In this document: piece by piece, positions 15,801 to 24,171 of the stretch
Layout: the number at the start of each line of letters is the position of its first letter
How positions within the stretch are numbered: the first letter of the stretch is position 1
Source of the DNA: Curtobacterium sp. MCLR17_036
GTDB taxonomy: Bacteria > Actinomycetota > Actinomycetes > Actinomycetales > Microbacteriaceae
DNA: 64,000 nucleotides
NCBI RefSeq assembly: GCF_003234445.2
Contig: NZ_CP126269.1
Coordinates: forward strand, 558,001 to 622,000
Reading direction: 5' to 3'
The notes under the pieces: model-generated
What the model saw: only the letters and a program-made list of their open reading frames with translations
What the model was told of the DNA's origin: nothing
Databases searched by the model: none
Program-made: the position numbers and the translations under genes

Positions 15801-16931
15801 GTGATGACCGAACCTCGCGACAGCCCGGTCGACCAGCGTGCCCGCGTGGTCGTGATCGGTGCGGGGCAGGCGGGTCTCTCGGTGGGATACCACCTGCGCC
15901 GCCTCGGCCTCGTGCCGGGCGACGACCTGGTCATCACCGACCGCGCGCCGAGCACGGGCGGTGCGTGGCAGTTCCGGTGGGAGGCCCTCCGCCTCGGCGC
16001 CGCGCACCGCGTGCACGACCTGCCGGGCATGCGGGCGATGGGACTGCAGTTCGACGATGCGGATCGGTCCCGCCCGGCGCGGGACGTCGTGGCCGAGTAC
16101 TACCGGCGGTTCGAGCAGCACTACGACCTGCGGGTCCGGCGTCCGGTCGCCGTGACGTCCGTCGAGCGCACGGGCGCTGACGACGGCCTCTGCGTGACGA
16201 CCCGCAGCGCGGACGGCTCGGTCACCCGCATCGCCGCCGACGTCGTGGTGAACGCCTCGGGCACGTGGGGAACCCCGTTCGTGCCCTGGTACCCGGGGCG
16301 CGACGCCTTCCGCGGCCGACAGCTCGACACGACCGAGTACCGCTCCGCGGGCGAGTTCGCGCGGCAGGACGTCCTCGTGGTGGGCGGCGGGACGAGCGCG
16401 ATCGGGTTCCTGCTCGAACTCGACGGCGTGGCGCGGTCGACCCGGTGGTTCACGCGGCGCCCCGTGGTCTGGGCGGAGTCGGCCGCGCTCGACCTCGAGT
16501 CCGCGGTCGCCGCGGTCGACGAGCAGGACCGCGCGGCCCGCGCCGGCGAGGTCCTGCCGAGCATCGTCAGCGGCACCGGCGTCCCGGTGTCACGGCGCAT
16601 CCGGGCCGGCATCGACCGCGGGGTGCTCCGCGACGAACGGGTGTTCACCCGGATGGACGAGACCGGCGTGGTGACTGCCGACGGCGAGCACGTGCACGCG
16701 GACGCCGTGATCTGGGCGACCGGGTTCCGCGCGGACCTGCGCCACCTCGCGCCGCTGCGGCTGCGGACCGCGGCGGGCGGTGTCGTCGTCGAGCAGGGGC
16801 GGTCGGTGGACGAGCCGCGTCTGTTCATGGCGGGGTACGGGCCGCAGGCGTCGACGATCGGGGCGAACCGAGCGGGTCGGGTCATCGCCCGGCAGGTCGT
16901 GGACGCGCTGGCCGCCCTGCCGCGAGCCTGA
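15801..16931 (+). CDS. FAD-dependent monooxygenase / NAD(P)-binding flavoprotein
   Basis: 376 residues. The FAD dinucleotide fold VVVIGAGQAGLSVGYHLRR lies near residue 14, a second Rossmann motif VLVVGGGTSAIGFLLEL sits near 195, and the ATGFRADL motif near 310 is typical of flavin-containing monooxygenases. It should oxidise a small substrate using NADPH and O2; the substrate is unknown. GTG 15801 is chosen because AGGAG (15789-15793) sits 7 nt upstream; ATG 15804 is the alternative. It is divergent from DUF3073. Confidence 0.85.
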   Translation: MMTEPRDSPVDQRARVVVIGAGQAGLSVGYHLRRLGLVPGDDLVITDRAPSTGGAWQFRWEALRLGAAHRVHDLPGMRAMGLQFDDADRSRPARDVVAEYYRRFEQHYDLRVRRPVAVTSVERTGADDGLCVTTRSADGSVTRIAADVVVNASGTWGTPFVPWYPGRDAFRGRQLDTTEYRSAGEFARQDVLVVGGGTSAIGFLLELDGVARSTRWFTRRPVVWAESAALDLESAVAAVDEQDRAARAGEVLPSIVSGTGVPVSRRIRAGIDRGVLRDERVFTRMDETGVVTADGEHVHADAVIWATGFRADLRHLAPLRLRTAAGGVVVEQGRSVDEPRLFMAGYGPQASTIGANRAGRVIARQVVDALAALPRA

Positions 16932-16994
16932 AGCAGCCAGCAGTCAGCAGCCAGCAGCCAGCAGCCAGCAGCCAGCAGCCAGCAGCCAGCAGTG
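16932..16994. repeat. 7-bp tandem repeat (AGCAGCC)n
   Basis: It begins at the base after the monooxygenase stop: AGCAGCC, AGCAGTC, then six more AGCAGCC units and one degenerate copy. It is a microsatellite-like tract; the 7-bp unit can change the frame by slippage but lies outside the gene. Confidence 0.9.
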
Positions 16995-17013
16995 ACGAGG
17001 CCGGGCCCGGGAC

Positions 17014-17293
17014 GGCGACCGCCCAGCCGTAACGGCGCCGGCGACCGCCCAGCCGTAACGGCGCCGTTACGGCTGGGCGGTCGCCGGCGACCGCCCAGCC
17101 GTAACGGCGCCGGCGACCGCCCAGCCGCGACGGCGTCGGCGACCGGCCAGCCGCGACGGCGTCGGCGACCGGCCAGCCGCGACGGCGTCGGCGACCGGCC
17201 AGCCGCGACGGCGTCGGCGACCGGCCAACCGCGACCGCGTCGGCGACCGGCCAACCGCGACGGTGCCGGCGACCAGCCGGCCGCGACGGCGTC
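17014..17293. repeat. 26-bp minisatellite, ten direct copies and one inverted partial copy
   Basis: Copies begin at 17014, 17040, 17086, 17112, 17138, 17164, 17190, 17216, 17242 and 17268, each starting GGCGACC with period 26. An inverted 20-bp copy at 17066-17085 makes a long palindrome with its neighbours. Early copies end GTAACGGCGCC and later ones GCGACGGCGTC, so the array is graded. Period 26 is not a multiple of 3 and no credible frame spans it. Together with the 7-bp tract it fills the gap 16932-17353. Confidence 0.92.
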
Positions 17294-17353
17294 CGGCAGC
17301 GCCACGAGGGACCGTCGCGCGCAGTCACGCGGCCCCGCCCCGCCCCGACGGGC

Positions 17354-17794
17354 TCAGGCGGGCACGGGCTCCTCGACGCCACGGCGTCGGCGGGAGGCCC
17401 GCAGGACCACGGCGTCGAGCGAGAACCGGCCCGGTCCGGTCAGCGCCACGGCGAGCGAGGCGACGGCCAGCACGAGCACGTACTCGAACCCGCCGTCCTG
17501 CGACCAGAACCCCGAGGACGCGTGGGCGAGCAGCCCGGCGACGACCATGTCGACCGCGAGCAGGACGCCGACGACCCGGGTCGCGACGCCGAGCACCAGG
17601 AGCGCCCCGCCCACGAGCTCGAGCCCGGCCACGAGCGGTGCAGCCAGGTCGGCGAGGGGGACACCCATGCCGGCGAAGCCCTGGGCCACGTTCGGGATGC
17701 CCTGGGCGAACTTCTGGGCGCCGTGGGCGATGAACACCACGCCGAGGACGATGCGGAGCGCGGTCAGGCCGATGGAGGTCGATGTCGTTCGCAT
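17354..17794 (-). CDS. DoxX family membrane protein
   Basis: 146 residues with four hydrophobic helices and the DoxX pattern: ALRIVLGVVFIAHGAQKFAQ at the start, LVAGLELVGGALLVLG in the second helix, then MVVAGLLAH. DoxX-like proteins are small quinone- or redox-related membrane proteins of loosely defined role. ATG 17794 follows TACCGT (17807-17802) by 7 nt, so the mRNA is probably leaderless; longer in-frame starts lack any signal. Confidence 0.87.
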   Translation of the reverse strand: MRTTSTSIGLTALRIVLGVVFIAHGAQKFAQGIPNVAQGFAGMGVPLADLAAPLVAGLELVGGALLVLGVATRVVGVLLAVDMVVAGLLAHASSGFWSQDGGFEYVLVLAVASLAVALTGPGRFSLDAVVLRASRRRRGVEEPVPA

Positions 17795-17877
17795 GCGGAC
17801 GACGGTAACGGGTGACGCGTCATCGATGCCCCTCGTCCGGGGGTCTGCCCGGACTTCACCAGAACACCCCCAGGCAA

Positions 17878-17917
17878 CGGTCCGCCGAACGGCGGACCGG
17901 CACGTGGACCGGTCCAC
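17878..17917. terminator. Paired palindromes downstream of DUF3072
   Basis: CGGTCCGCCG-AA-CGGCGGACCG (17878-17899) has perfect 10-bp arms and is followed by the perfect 14-bp palindrome GTGGACCGGTCCAC (17904-17917). They lie just past the DUF3072 stop at 17933 on the minus strand and before the divergent DoxX promoter, as expected for a terminator. Confidence 0.65.
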
Positions 17918-17932
17918 CAGAGGAGGGGTCGA

Positions 17933-18169
17933 TCAGGAGTCGGTGCCGCGGCCCGTCTCCTGCTGCAGGCGGTCGATGTTCTCCGACGCCTCGGCCTTGG
18001 TGAGGTCGGCGGGGAGTTCCTCGCCGGCCTCGCGTGCCAGGGTGTCGAGGTAGCTGCGCTGCGGGCCCGTCATGGGCTCGTCGCCGGTGACCCACTGCTC
18101 CGGGTCCTTGCTCGCGGTGGTGGACGGGTCCGGGCGGGCCCCGCCGATGGTCTCTTCTGCGTCACTCAT
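17933..18169 (-). CDS. DUF3072 family protein
   Basis: 78 residues. PMTGPQRSYLDTLAREAGEE then LPADLTKAEASENIDRLQ is the DUF3072 signature, a short helical module of unknown function common in actinobacteria. The N-terminal 30 residues are acidic and disordered-looking. ATG 18169 follows TAGCGT (18182-18177) by 7 nt. Confidence 0.88.
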   Translation of the reverse strand: MSDAEETIGGARPDPSTTASKDPEQWVTGDEPMTGPQRSYLDTLAREAGEELPADLTKAEASENIDRLQQETGRGTDS

Positions 18170-18255
18170 GCCCCGGACGCTACGCCGCACCTCCGACGCC
18201 GCACGCAGCCCCCACGTCCCCCGCGTCCCCCGGTGAGCGGGTCGATCGCGGGCTC

Positions 18256-19011
18256 TCAGACCGGGACGGCGGTGTAGCGCACCAGGTCGGGGCCGACGGC
18301 GCTCGTCGCGATCGGGACGACGCTGCCCTGCCGGTGGATCCAGATCGTGGCGGCGCGCTCGTCGATGCGCTCCACGGGGTGCAGGGCACCGTCGAGCAGC
18401 ACGGTGGCGGAGACCGCGACCCGGCCGCTGGCGGGACGCGGCGGCAGGCCGGGCACGTCGTCGTCGTACGCCGCGTACTCGCCGGGCTGCAGGAACGGGG
18501 ACACCGGGGCGGTGACGACCTCGAGTCCCTCGTCCACCTCGGACACCGCGACCAGGCGGACCGCCTGGTCGGTCGGCAGCGGCACGTCCACGACGGGTGC
18601 GTCGTCGGGACCGGCCAGTGCGCGGAAGGCGGGCCGACCGTCGGGGGCGAGCCGTGCCTCCAGTCCGTCGATGCGGACGCGGCCGCGGCCCCGTGAGTCG
18701 GCGTACAGGCCGGGCGTGATGCCGGACTGCCGTGCCTCTGGCCGGGAGACGACCACGCGGTCCGGGCGGTACCAGTCGCGGAGCGTCGCGGGGTCCACCC
18801 AGCCGACGCTCGGGACGCCCCGCGTGAGCGCTGCCGAGTCGTCGGCGGCACGTTCGTCCAGCGCGCCGAGCGGGTGCTCGCCCCGCACCGCGACGAGGCC
18901 CTCGTGCGGGCTGCCCGCCGGCGGTTCGTGGTCGAGCACCTCGACACGCTTCGAGACCTTGCCGCCGTGGCCGTCGAACGTGGCGAAGGTGCGCAGGTCG
19001 GTGATCGTCAT
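18256..19011 (-). CDS. Hypothetical protein, beta-rich, unknown function
   Basis: 251 residues, acidic, with no signal peptide or membrane segment. Two stretches have a similar strand-rich rhythm (RGRVRIDGLEARLAPDG near 120 and SGRVAVSATVLLDGALHPV near 205). No family is recognised. It starts 12 bp after the APC permease on the same strand, so it may be co-transcribed, although TAGCAT (19025-19020) also sits 8 nt before its ATG. Confidence 0.7.
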   Translation of the reverse strand: MTITDLRTFATFDGHGGKVSKRVEVLDHEPPAGSPHEGLVAVRGEHPLGALDERAADDSAALTRGVPSVGWVDPATLRDWYRPDRVVVSRPEARQSGITPGLYADSRGRGRVRIDGLEARLAPDGRPAFRALAGPDDAPVVDVPLPTDQAVRLVAVSEVDEGLEVVTAPVSPFLQPGEYAAYDDDVPGLPPRPASGRVAVSATVLLDGALHPVERIDERAATIWIHRQGSVVPIATSAVGPDLVRYTAVPV

Positions 19012-19022
19012 GACGTCAGATG

Positions 19023-21209
19023 CTACGACTCGTCGCCACGGCGCGGGTGTGCGGGGACGAGGGCCCGGATCTCGCCGGTGGACAGCGCGGGGTCCGCGCC
19101 CTCGGCGGGGCCGGCCGGACGCGTCGCCCGGCGCGGCTGCAGGCTGTTCCGCTGGGCCGAGCGGAGCAGGCGGTCCTGCGGTGCGTCGGTCGACGTCCTG
19201 CGGAGCGGCGGCCGGACGGGCTCGCCGCGGCGTTCCTGCCCGGGCAGCGGACGGGACCGGCGGCCGTACAGCAGCTCCGAGGAGTCGAGCAGCCACGGCA
19301 CCAGGGCGACCGTCACGCCGTGCACGAGCAGCAGCTTCTTGCGGATGCGGCGGCCCCGGTGGTTGTGGAGCAGCCCCTCCCACCAGTGCCCGACGATGAA
19401 GACGGGCGTGTAGACCGTCACGACCTCGGAGCCGTGCTCGAGGCGGTGCGCCTTGATGTACTTGATGAGCGGCATCGAGATGTCGCGGTAGGGGCTCGGC
19501 ACGATGGTGAGCGGGACCTCGAGGCCGAACTCCGCCCACTGCGCCCGCAGCCGCTGCGCGTCCGCGTCGTCGATCGCGACGTGGAGCGCCTCGATGCTCG
19601 CGTGCTCGGCGGCGACGGCGTAGTCGAGCGCCTTGAGCACCGGCTTCTGCAGCTTGTTCACCAGCACGATAGCGTGATCGCCGGTGGCACCGAACCGCGT
19701 CTCGACGTCCGCCTCGATCTCGTGCGAGACGTCGCGGTAGTAGCGGTTCAAGCCGAGCATCAGCACGTAGAGCACCGGCATGATGAGGAAGACGAGCCAG
19801 GCGCCGTGCGTGAACTTCGTGATCGTGACGATGACGAGCACGACGAACGTGAAGCTCGCGCCGACGGTGTTGATGAGCCGGGAGCGCACGACCTGGCCGC
19901 GGTGCATGGGTTCCGCGGCGGTGCCCGCCCGGTCGGCCCGCAGCAGCCGTGTCCAGTGCACGACCATGCCCGTCTGGCCGAGGGTGAACGACACGAAGAC
20001 GCCGATGATGTAGAGCTGGATGAGGCTCGTGACGTTCGCCCGGTACACCACGAGCAGCGCCGCGGCGACGAGCGCCAGCACGATGACGCCGTTCGAGTAG
20101 ATGAGCCGGTCGCCGCGGGTGGACAGGGCCTTCGGGGCGTAGGAGTCGCGCGCCAGGATCGAGCCGAGCAGCGGGAACCCGTTGAAGGCGGTGTTCGCCG
20201 CGAGGAGCAGGACCGCCGCGGTCGTCGCCTGGATGACGAAGAACAGGACCGAGTCGTTGCCGAACGTCGCCGCCGCGATCTGCGCGATGAGCGAGCGCTG
20301 CGGCGTGGTGGCGCAGTCCGCGAAGCCCTGCAGGTCGCAGGCGCGCTCGGCGTAGTGCACCTGCGACACGAGCGCCAGGGTGATGAGCCCGACGAACAGG
20401 ACGATCGCGATGCCGCCCATGGCGACCAGGGTGGCCTGTGCGTTCCGGATCTTCGGACGGCGGAACGCCTGCACGCCGTTCGCGATGGCCTCGACGCCGG
20501 TCAGCGCCGAGCAGCCCGAGGCGAAGGCGCGCAGGAGCAGCAGGACGAACGCCGCCTGCGTGGTGTGCTCGACGTTGTCGACGGTGTACCCGGCCGACTC
20601 GGCGACCGGCGCGTGCCCTGCGGCGACGCGGACGAGCCCGGTGACGACCATGACGAACACGCTCGCCACGAACAGGTAGGTCGGGACGGCGAAGGCCTTG
20701 CTCGACTCGCGGACCCCGCGCAGGTTGGTGGCGGCGAGGAGCACGACGAACACCAGGGCGAGCTCGACGCGGACGCCGTTGAGCACCGGCAGCGCCGAGA
20801 TGATGTTGTCGACGCCCGAGGCCACCGACACCGCGACGGTCATGACGTAGTCGACGAGCAGCGCGCTCGCCACCACGAGCCCGGCCTTCTCGCCGAGGTT
20901 CCGGTGGGCGACCTCGTAGTCGCCGCCGCCGGACGGGTACGCCTTGATGAGCTGCCGGTACGACGCGACGACCACCACGAGCAGCAGCACGACGAGCGCG
21001 GCGACCCACGGGGCGAACGTCAGGAACGCCATGCCGCCGAGCAGCAGGATCATGAGCAGTTCCTGCGGCGCGTACGCCACCGAGGACAGCGGGTCGCTCG
21101 CGAAGATCGGCAGGGCCAGGTGCTTCGGGAGGAGCTGTCCTTCGAGCTTCTCGGAGGGGAGGGGATCCCCGATCAGTCGCGCTTTCAACGACCGGATCTC
21201 GTTCGTCAC
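19023..21209 (-). CDS. APC-superfamily amino acid/cation permease
   Basis: 728 residues: about 12 transmembrane helices in residues 35-470, then a cytoplasmic C-terminal half of about 250 residues ending in an Arg/Pro-rich tail. FASDPLSSVAYAPQEL near residue 35 and SYRQLIKAYPSGGGDYEVAH near 85 are typical of this actinobacterial APC group. The substrate is not evident. GTG 21209 is preferred: TAGGTT (21223-21218) ends 8 nt before it, and the longer TTG 21218 would overlap the box. Confidence 0.87.
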   Translation of the reverse strand: MTNEIRSLKARLIGDPLPSEKLEGQLLPKHLALPIFASDPLSSVAYAPQELLMILLLGGMAFLTFAPWVAALVVLLLVVVVASYRQLIKAYPSGGGDYEVAHRNLGEKAGLVVASALLVDYVMTVAVSVASGVDNIISALPVLNGVRVELALVFVVLLAATNLRGVRESSKAFAVPTYLFVASVFVMVVTGLVRVAAGHAPVAESAGYTVDNVEHTTQAAFVLLLLRAFASGCSALTGVEAIANGVQAFRRPKIRNAQATLVAMGGIAIVLFVGLITLALVSQVHYAERACDLQGFADCATTPQRSLIAQIAAATFGNDSVLFFVIQATTAAVLLLAANTAFNGFPLLGSILARDSYAPKALSTRGDRLIYSNGVIVLALVAAALLVVYRANVTSLIQLYIIGVFVSFTLGQTGMVVHWTRLLRADRAGTAAEPMHRGQVVRSRLINTVGASFTFVVLVIVTITKFTHGAWLVFLIMPVLYVLMLGLNRYYRDVSHEIEADVETRFGATGDHAIVLVNKLQKPVLKALDYAVAAEHASIEALHVAIDDADAQRLRAQWAEFGLEVPLTIVPSPYRDISMPLIKYIKAHRLEHGSEVVTVYTPVFIVGHWWEGLLHNHRGRRIRKKLLLVHGVTVALVPWLLDSSELLYGRRSRPLPGQERRGEPVRPPLRRTSTDAPQDRLLRSAQRNSLQPRRATRPAGPAEGADPALSTGEIRALVPAHPRRGDES

Positions 21210-21348
21210 GAGCGGCAAACCTACTCAGTTCCGGGCGCGAGTCAACACGGGCCGCAGGGCACGTATTCCCGGATCGGCGCAGCGGTTCCGCGGACGGTGC
21301 ACGGTCGGGTCCGACGTTGACGCTGGGGCAACCTCTAGCGTGTCCTGC

Positions 21349-21771
21349 ATGAGCGATCCGTCAGACATGGAGGGCGTTGCTGCGAAAGCGCCGCACGGCA
21401 TCGCCACGGTGGCGCGTTCCGCCGGGGTGTCGAGCCGCACCCTGCGGCACTACGAGGCCGTCGGTCTGCTGCCGCCGACCGCGATCGGCGACGGCGGCGT
21501 CCGGCGCTACGACGACCGCGCGCTCGTGCGGCTGCAGCGCATCCTGCTGCTGCGCGAGCGGGGACTCGGTCTGCCCGCGATCCGGGCGCTGCTGGACGAG
21601 GCCCCGGACGACGACGCCGCCGTGCTCGCCACGCACGTCGCGTGGCTCGAACGGGAGCGGGACCGGCTCGCGCGACAGCTCGCCGCCGTGCGCACGACCG
21701 TCGCCCGGCTCGAGCGCGGCGACGCGCTCGAGCCCGCAGGCGTGTTCGACGGGTTCGCGCCGCTGCGGTAG
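21349..21771 (+). CDS. MerR family transcriptional regulator
   Basis: 140 residues. The winged helix-turn-helix is near residues 18-75 (IATVARSAGVSSRTLRHYEA, then VGLLPPTAIGDGGVRRYD), followed by a coiled-coil dimerisation helix. No cysteine cluster for metal sensing and no long ligand domain is present, so the signal is unknown. ATG 21349 follows TAGCGT (21336-21341) by 7 nt, with TTGACG upstream at 21317. It is divergent from the APC permease, which it might control. Confidence 0.9.
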   Translation: MSDPSDMEGVAAKAPHGIATVARSAGVSSRTLRHYEAVGLLPPTAIGDGGVRRYDDRALVRLQRILLLRERGLGLPAIRALLDEAPDDDAAVLATHVAWLERERDRLARQLAAVRTTVARLERGDALEPAGVFDGFAPLR

Positions 21772-21853
21772 CCGGGTGCACCGGTGCGGCGCGCGTGCGC
21801 GCTGTGCGCTGGTGCCGCTGTCGGTCGCGTCCGGCAGGTCGCGGAACATGGCT

Positions 21854-21897
21854 CCGACGCGGCGGACGGGAGGCTCGGCTCCTGTCCGCCGCGTCGG
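21854..21897. terminator. GGAGGCT-type hairpin between convergent MerR and PadR genes
   Basis: The inverted repeat CCGACGCGGCGGACGGGAG / CTCCTGTCCGCCGCGTCGG has 19-bp arms with one G.T wobble and a GCTCGG loop. It lies between the stops at 21771 and 21907 and should act in both directions. Confidence 0.8.
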
Positions 21898-21906
21898 CTG
21901 GCGGTC

Positions 21907-22491
21907 TCAGAGGGACTTGCGCAGGGCCTCCAGGCCGTCGCGCAGGCGCGTCACTGTGTCCGGACCGAGCGTGCCGCGGGTCGCGCGGCGTCGCAGGTCG
22001 GCGCGGACCTGCTGCCGGAACGACGACAGCGCCATCTCGAGTTCACGCAGGGCACGGGCGCCGTCCGACGGGACCGACTCCGGCTCGGCGGCCGGGGTCG
22101 CCGGGTCCGGGGTCTCGGCCGAGGCCGCCAGGTCCGCACGCAGCGACCGCATCGCCTCGCCGACCGAGGCGCGGACGCCGTCCGCCAAGGACTTCACCGA
22201 GTCGGCGACGCCGGACTGCACCGCGGTGACCTCGTCGGCGCGGGCGTCGAGCTCGGCGCGGCCGGCGTCGGTGATCGCGTAGACCGTCTTGCGGCCGTCG
22301 GCGGTCTTCGTGACGAGGCCGTCCTCCTCGAGCTTGGCCAGCCGCGGGTAGACCGTGCCGGCGCTCGGCACGTAGGTGCCGCCGAAGCGGTCTCCGAGGG
22401 CCTGGATGAGCTCGTACCCGTGCATCGGGTGGTCGGCGAGCAGGACGAGCAGGTAGAGGCGCAGGTGGCCGTGCGCGAAGACGGGGCTCAT
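21907..22491 (-). CDS. PadR family transcriptional regulator
   Basis: 194 residues. The PadR winged helix is residues 1-85 (LLVLLADHPMHGYELIQAL, TYVPSAGTVYPRLAKLEEDG, GRKTVYAITDAGRAEL). A long, partly disordered helical C-terminal region follows. ATG 22491 overlaps the stop of the DUF4097 gene (ATGA), so the two form a translationally coupled pair. PadR proteins usually repress their own operon. Confidence 0.92.
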   Translation of the reverse strand: MSPVFAHGHLRLYLLVLLADHPMHGYELIQALGDRFGGTYVPSAGTVYPRLAKLEEDGLVTKTADGRKTVYAITDAGRAELDARADEVTAVQSGVADSVKSLADGVRASVGEAMRSLRADLAASAETPDPATPAAEPESVPSDGARALRELEMALSSFRQQVRADLRRRATRGTLGPDTVTRLRDGLEALRKSL

Positions 22492-23357
22492 TCGTGCACC
22501 GCCGTCGGGTCCTGCGCCTGGTCGGCGGCGCCGTCGGAGGGCAGACCGGCCGGAGCGGGGACCGGCGGTGCGTGCACCACCGCGATGTCACCGGACACGG
22601 ACTTCACGCGCAGCTCGAGCCAGCGGCCGGAGAGTTCCCCGCCCTGCTCGACGTGGGTGCCGCGCACACCGCGGATCTCGGCGTCGTCGAACTGCAGCCT
22701 GCCGGTGGCCGTGCTCACGGTGGCCTGGTACGCGACGCCGTCCTCGAGGCGGACGCTCACGCGGCCGGACACGGTGTTCACCCGGGCGGACTCGGGCACG
22801 CCGTGCAGGTCGAGCACGACGTCGGCGGAGACGCCGTCCGCCGAGAAGCGGGAGATCGGGCCGGTCGCGACGACGTCACCGGAGACGGTGCGGACCGTCA
22901 GTGCGCCGTCGAGCTCGCGGACCGTGGTGGTGCCGGACACCGCGTTGACGGCGACGTCACCCGCGACGCCGTCGACCACGAGGTCACCGGTCGCCGAGTT
23001 GAGGTTCGCGCCGCGGTTCGTCCCGGACAGCAGCGCGCCGGCGGACACGACCCCGAGCGTCACCGCGACGTCGCGCGGGACCAGGATGCTGACGTCCGCG
23101 GTGGGCTTGCCGCTGAAGGACCGGACGAAGCCGACCGGGTCGTCCCACCGGATCTGGGGGTGGTCGACCGTCAGCGTGTCGCCGTCGACCTCGATCTTCA
23201 GGGCCTTGCCGGACACGCGGTGCACCTCGACCCGTGCCGTGGGCTCGTCGTGCGCGACGACGTCCACCTGACCGGCGACGAGCCCGACGCGCAGGCGTCG
23301 GACGATGCCGGTGTCGATGACCTTGGGCTCCTCGACGAGCCACTTCTCCTGTGCCAT
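22488..23357 (-). CDS. DUF4097 family beta-strand repeat protein
   Basis: 289 residues made of short repeated strands of the type VSGDVxxxxV (SATGDLVVDGVAGDVAVNAV, RTVSGDVVATGP, NTVSGRVSVRL), which should form a right-handed beta-helix (DUF4097/adhesin-like). It has no signal peptide, so it is probably cytoplasmic. ATG 23357 has GAGGAGA about 6 nt upstream. It is the first gene of the DUF4097-PadR operon, a common pairing with unknown function. Confidence 0.88.
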   Translation of the reverse strand: MAQEKWLVEEPKVIDTGIVRRLRVGLVAGQVDVVAHDEPTARVEVHRVSGKALKIEVDGDTLTVDHPQIRWDDPVGFVRSFSGKPTADVSILVPRDVAVTLGVVSAGALLSGTNRGANLNSATGDLVVDGVAGDVAVNAVSGTTTVRELDGALTVRTVSGDVVATGPISRFSADGVSADVVLDLHGVPESARVNTVSGRVSVRLEDGVAYQATVSTATGRLQFDDAEIRGVRGTHVEQGGELSGRWLELRVKSVSGDIAVVHAPPVPAPAGLPSDGAADQAQDPTAVHE

Positions 23358-23373
23358 GTTGTCTCCTCGAACT

Positions 23374-23387
23374 CGCGATGTATCGCG
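23374..23387. promoter_or_regulatory. Candidate PadR operator upstream of the DUF4097-PadR operon
   Basis: CGCGATGTATCGCG is palindromic apart from its two central bases and lies 17 bp upstream of the DUF4097 start. A related half-site, CGTTATGTCGCG, follows at about 23400-23411. PadR operators commonly carry ATGT/ACAT half-sites, so autorepression by the downstream PadR is plausible. Confidence 0.55.
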
Positions 23388-23441
23388 TCGTGGAGGACAC
23401 GTTATGTCGCGTTCCTGGGAACCGCTCGGGTGCCGGCGCGG

Positions 23442-24110
23442 TCACGGGCCGGGAGCAGGAGCGTGCGGCGCGGCGGGCGCCCCGGACACCCCGGGCGCGG
23501 CCGCTGTGCGGGCCTGCCGCTCGGGGCTCCAGGGGAACCGACGGAACAGCGGCATGATCGGCTGCACCATCGGGCCGATCGCGAACGCGGCGACGACGGT
23601 CCCCACCCCGACGTCGCCGCCGAGTACCCACCCCACGACGACGACCGTGACCTCGACCAGGGTCCGGGCGAACCAGATCGGCCAGCCGAGCCGTTCGTGC
23701 AGGCCGACCATCAGCCCGTCGCGGGCCCCGGTGCCGAAGCCGGCACCGATGTAGAAGGCGGTGGCGACCGCGAGCAGCACGAGGCCCGCGGTGAACAGCG
23801 CGATGCGGGGGAGGAGTCCCTCCGGCTCCGGTACGGCCCAGAGCACGAGGTCGGCGCTCGGGCCGATGGCGAGCGCGTTGAGCAGCGTGCCGATCCCCGG
23901 CTTCTGCCGCAGCGGGATCCAGAACAGCAGGACCACCCCGCTCGACACGATCGTGATGACGCCGAACGACCAGGGCACCACGTGCTCGAGCCCCTGCGTC
24001 AGGACCGTCCACGAGCTGACGCCCACGACGGCCCGGACCTGGAGCGCGGTCGCGGCGCCGTAGAGGAACAGGCCGACGGCGAGCTGCACGAACCGGAGGG
24101 TCAGGAACAT
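23442..24110 (-). CDS. YczE/YitT-like (DUF161) membrane protein
   Basis: 222 residues with five or six hydrophobic helices. The motif FYIGAGFGTGARDGLMVGL near residue 120 is characteristic of the YczE group. It is divergent from a MocR regulator, the known YczR-YczE pairing, which implies a membrane transporter controlled by a PLP-sensing regulator. ATG 24110 lies 6 nt after CACGAT (24122-24117). The C-terminal 25 residues are Ala/Pro-rich. Confidence 0.82.
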   Translation of the reverse strand: MFLTLRFVQLAVGLFLYGAATALQVRAVVGVSSWTVLTQGLEHVVPWSFGVITIVSSGVVLLFWIPLRQKPGIGTLLNALAIGPSADLVLWAVPEPEGLLPRIALFTAGLVLLAVATAFYIGAGFGTGARDGLMVGLHERLGWPIWFARTLVEVTVVVVGWVLGGDVGVGTVVAAFAIGPMVQPIMPLFRRFPWSPERQARTAAAPGVSGAPAAPHAPAPGP

Positions 24111-24171
24111 GGCTCCATCGTGGCGATGGATTGGACTGCTGGTCGAGAGCCAATCAGGCTACGGTGGACCC
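24111..24171. promoter_or_regulatory. Divergent YczE / MocR control region
   Basis: The 61-bp gap holds TACGGT (24160-24165), 6 nt before the MocR GTG, and CACGAT on the other strand, 6 nt before yczE. Between them ATTGGAC (24130-24136) and GCCAAT (24149-24154) form an interrupted inverted repeat, a possible binding site for the MocR regulator. Confidence 0.5.

Noticed and set aside
17014-17293. CRISPR-like array
   Set aside because: Units are contiguous 26-bp repeats with no unique spacers and no cas genes nearby; it is a minisatellite.
16121-17305. Repeat-rich minus-strand frame across the minisatellite (RSPTPSRLAGRRR units)
   Set aside because: It depends on reading through a 26-bp-period array that shifts frame each unit and continues antisense into the monooxygenase gene; no start signal.
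18256-21009. A 917-codon minus frame that covers the APC permease in another frame before the hypothetical protein
   Set aside because: Only the last 251 codons have protein-like composition; upstream it shadows the permease gene. The real start is ATG 19011.
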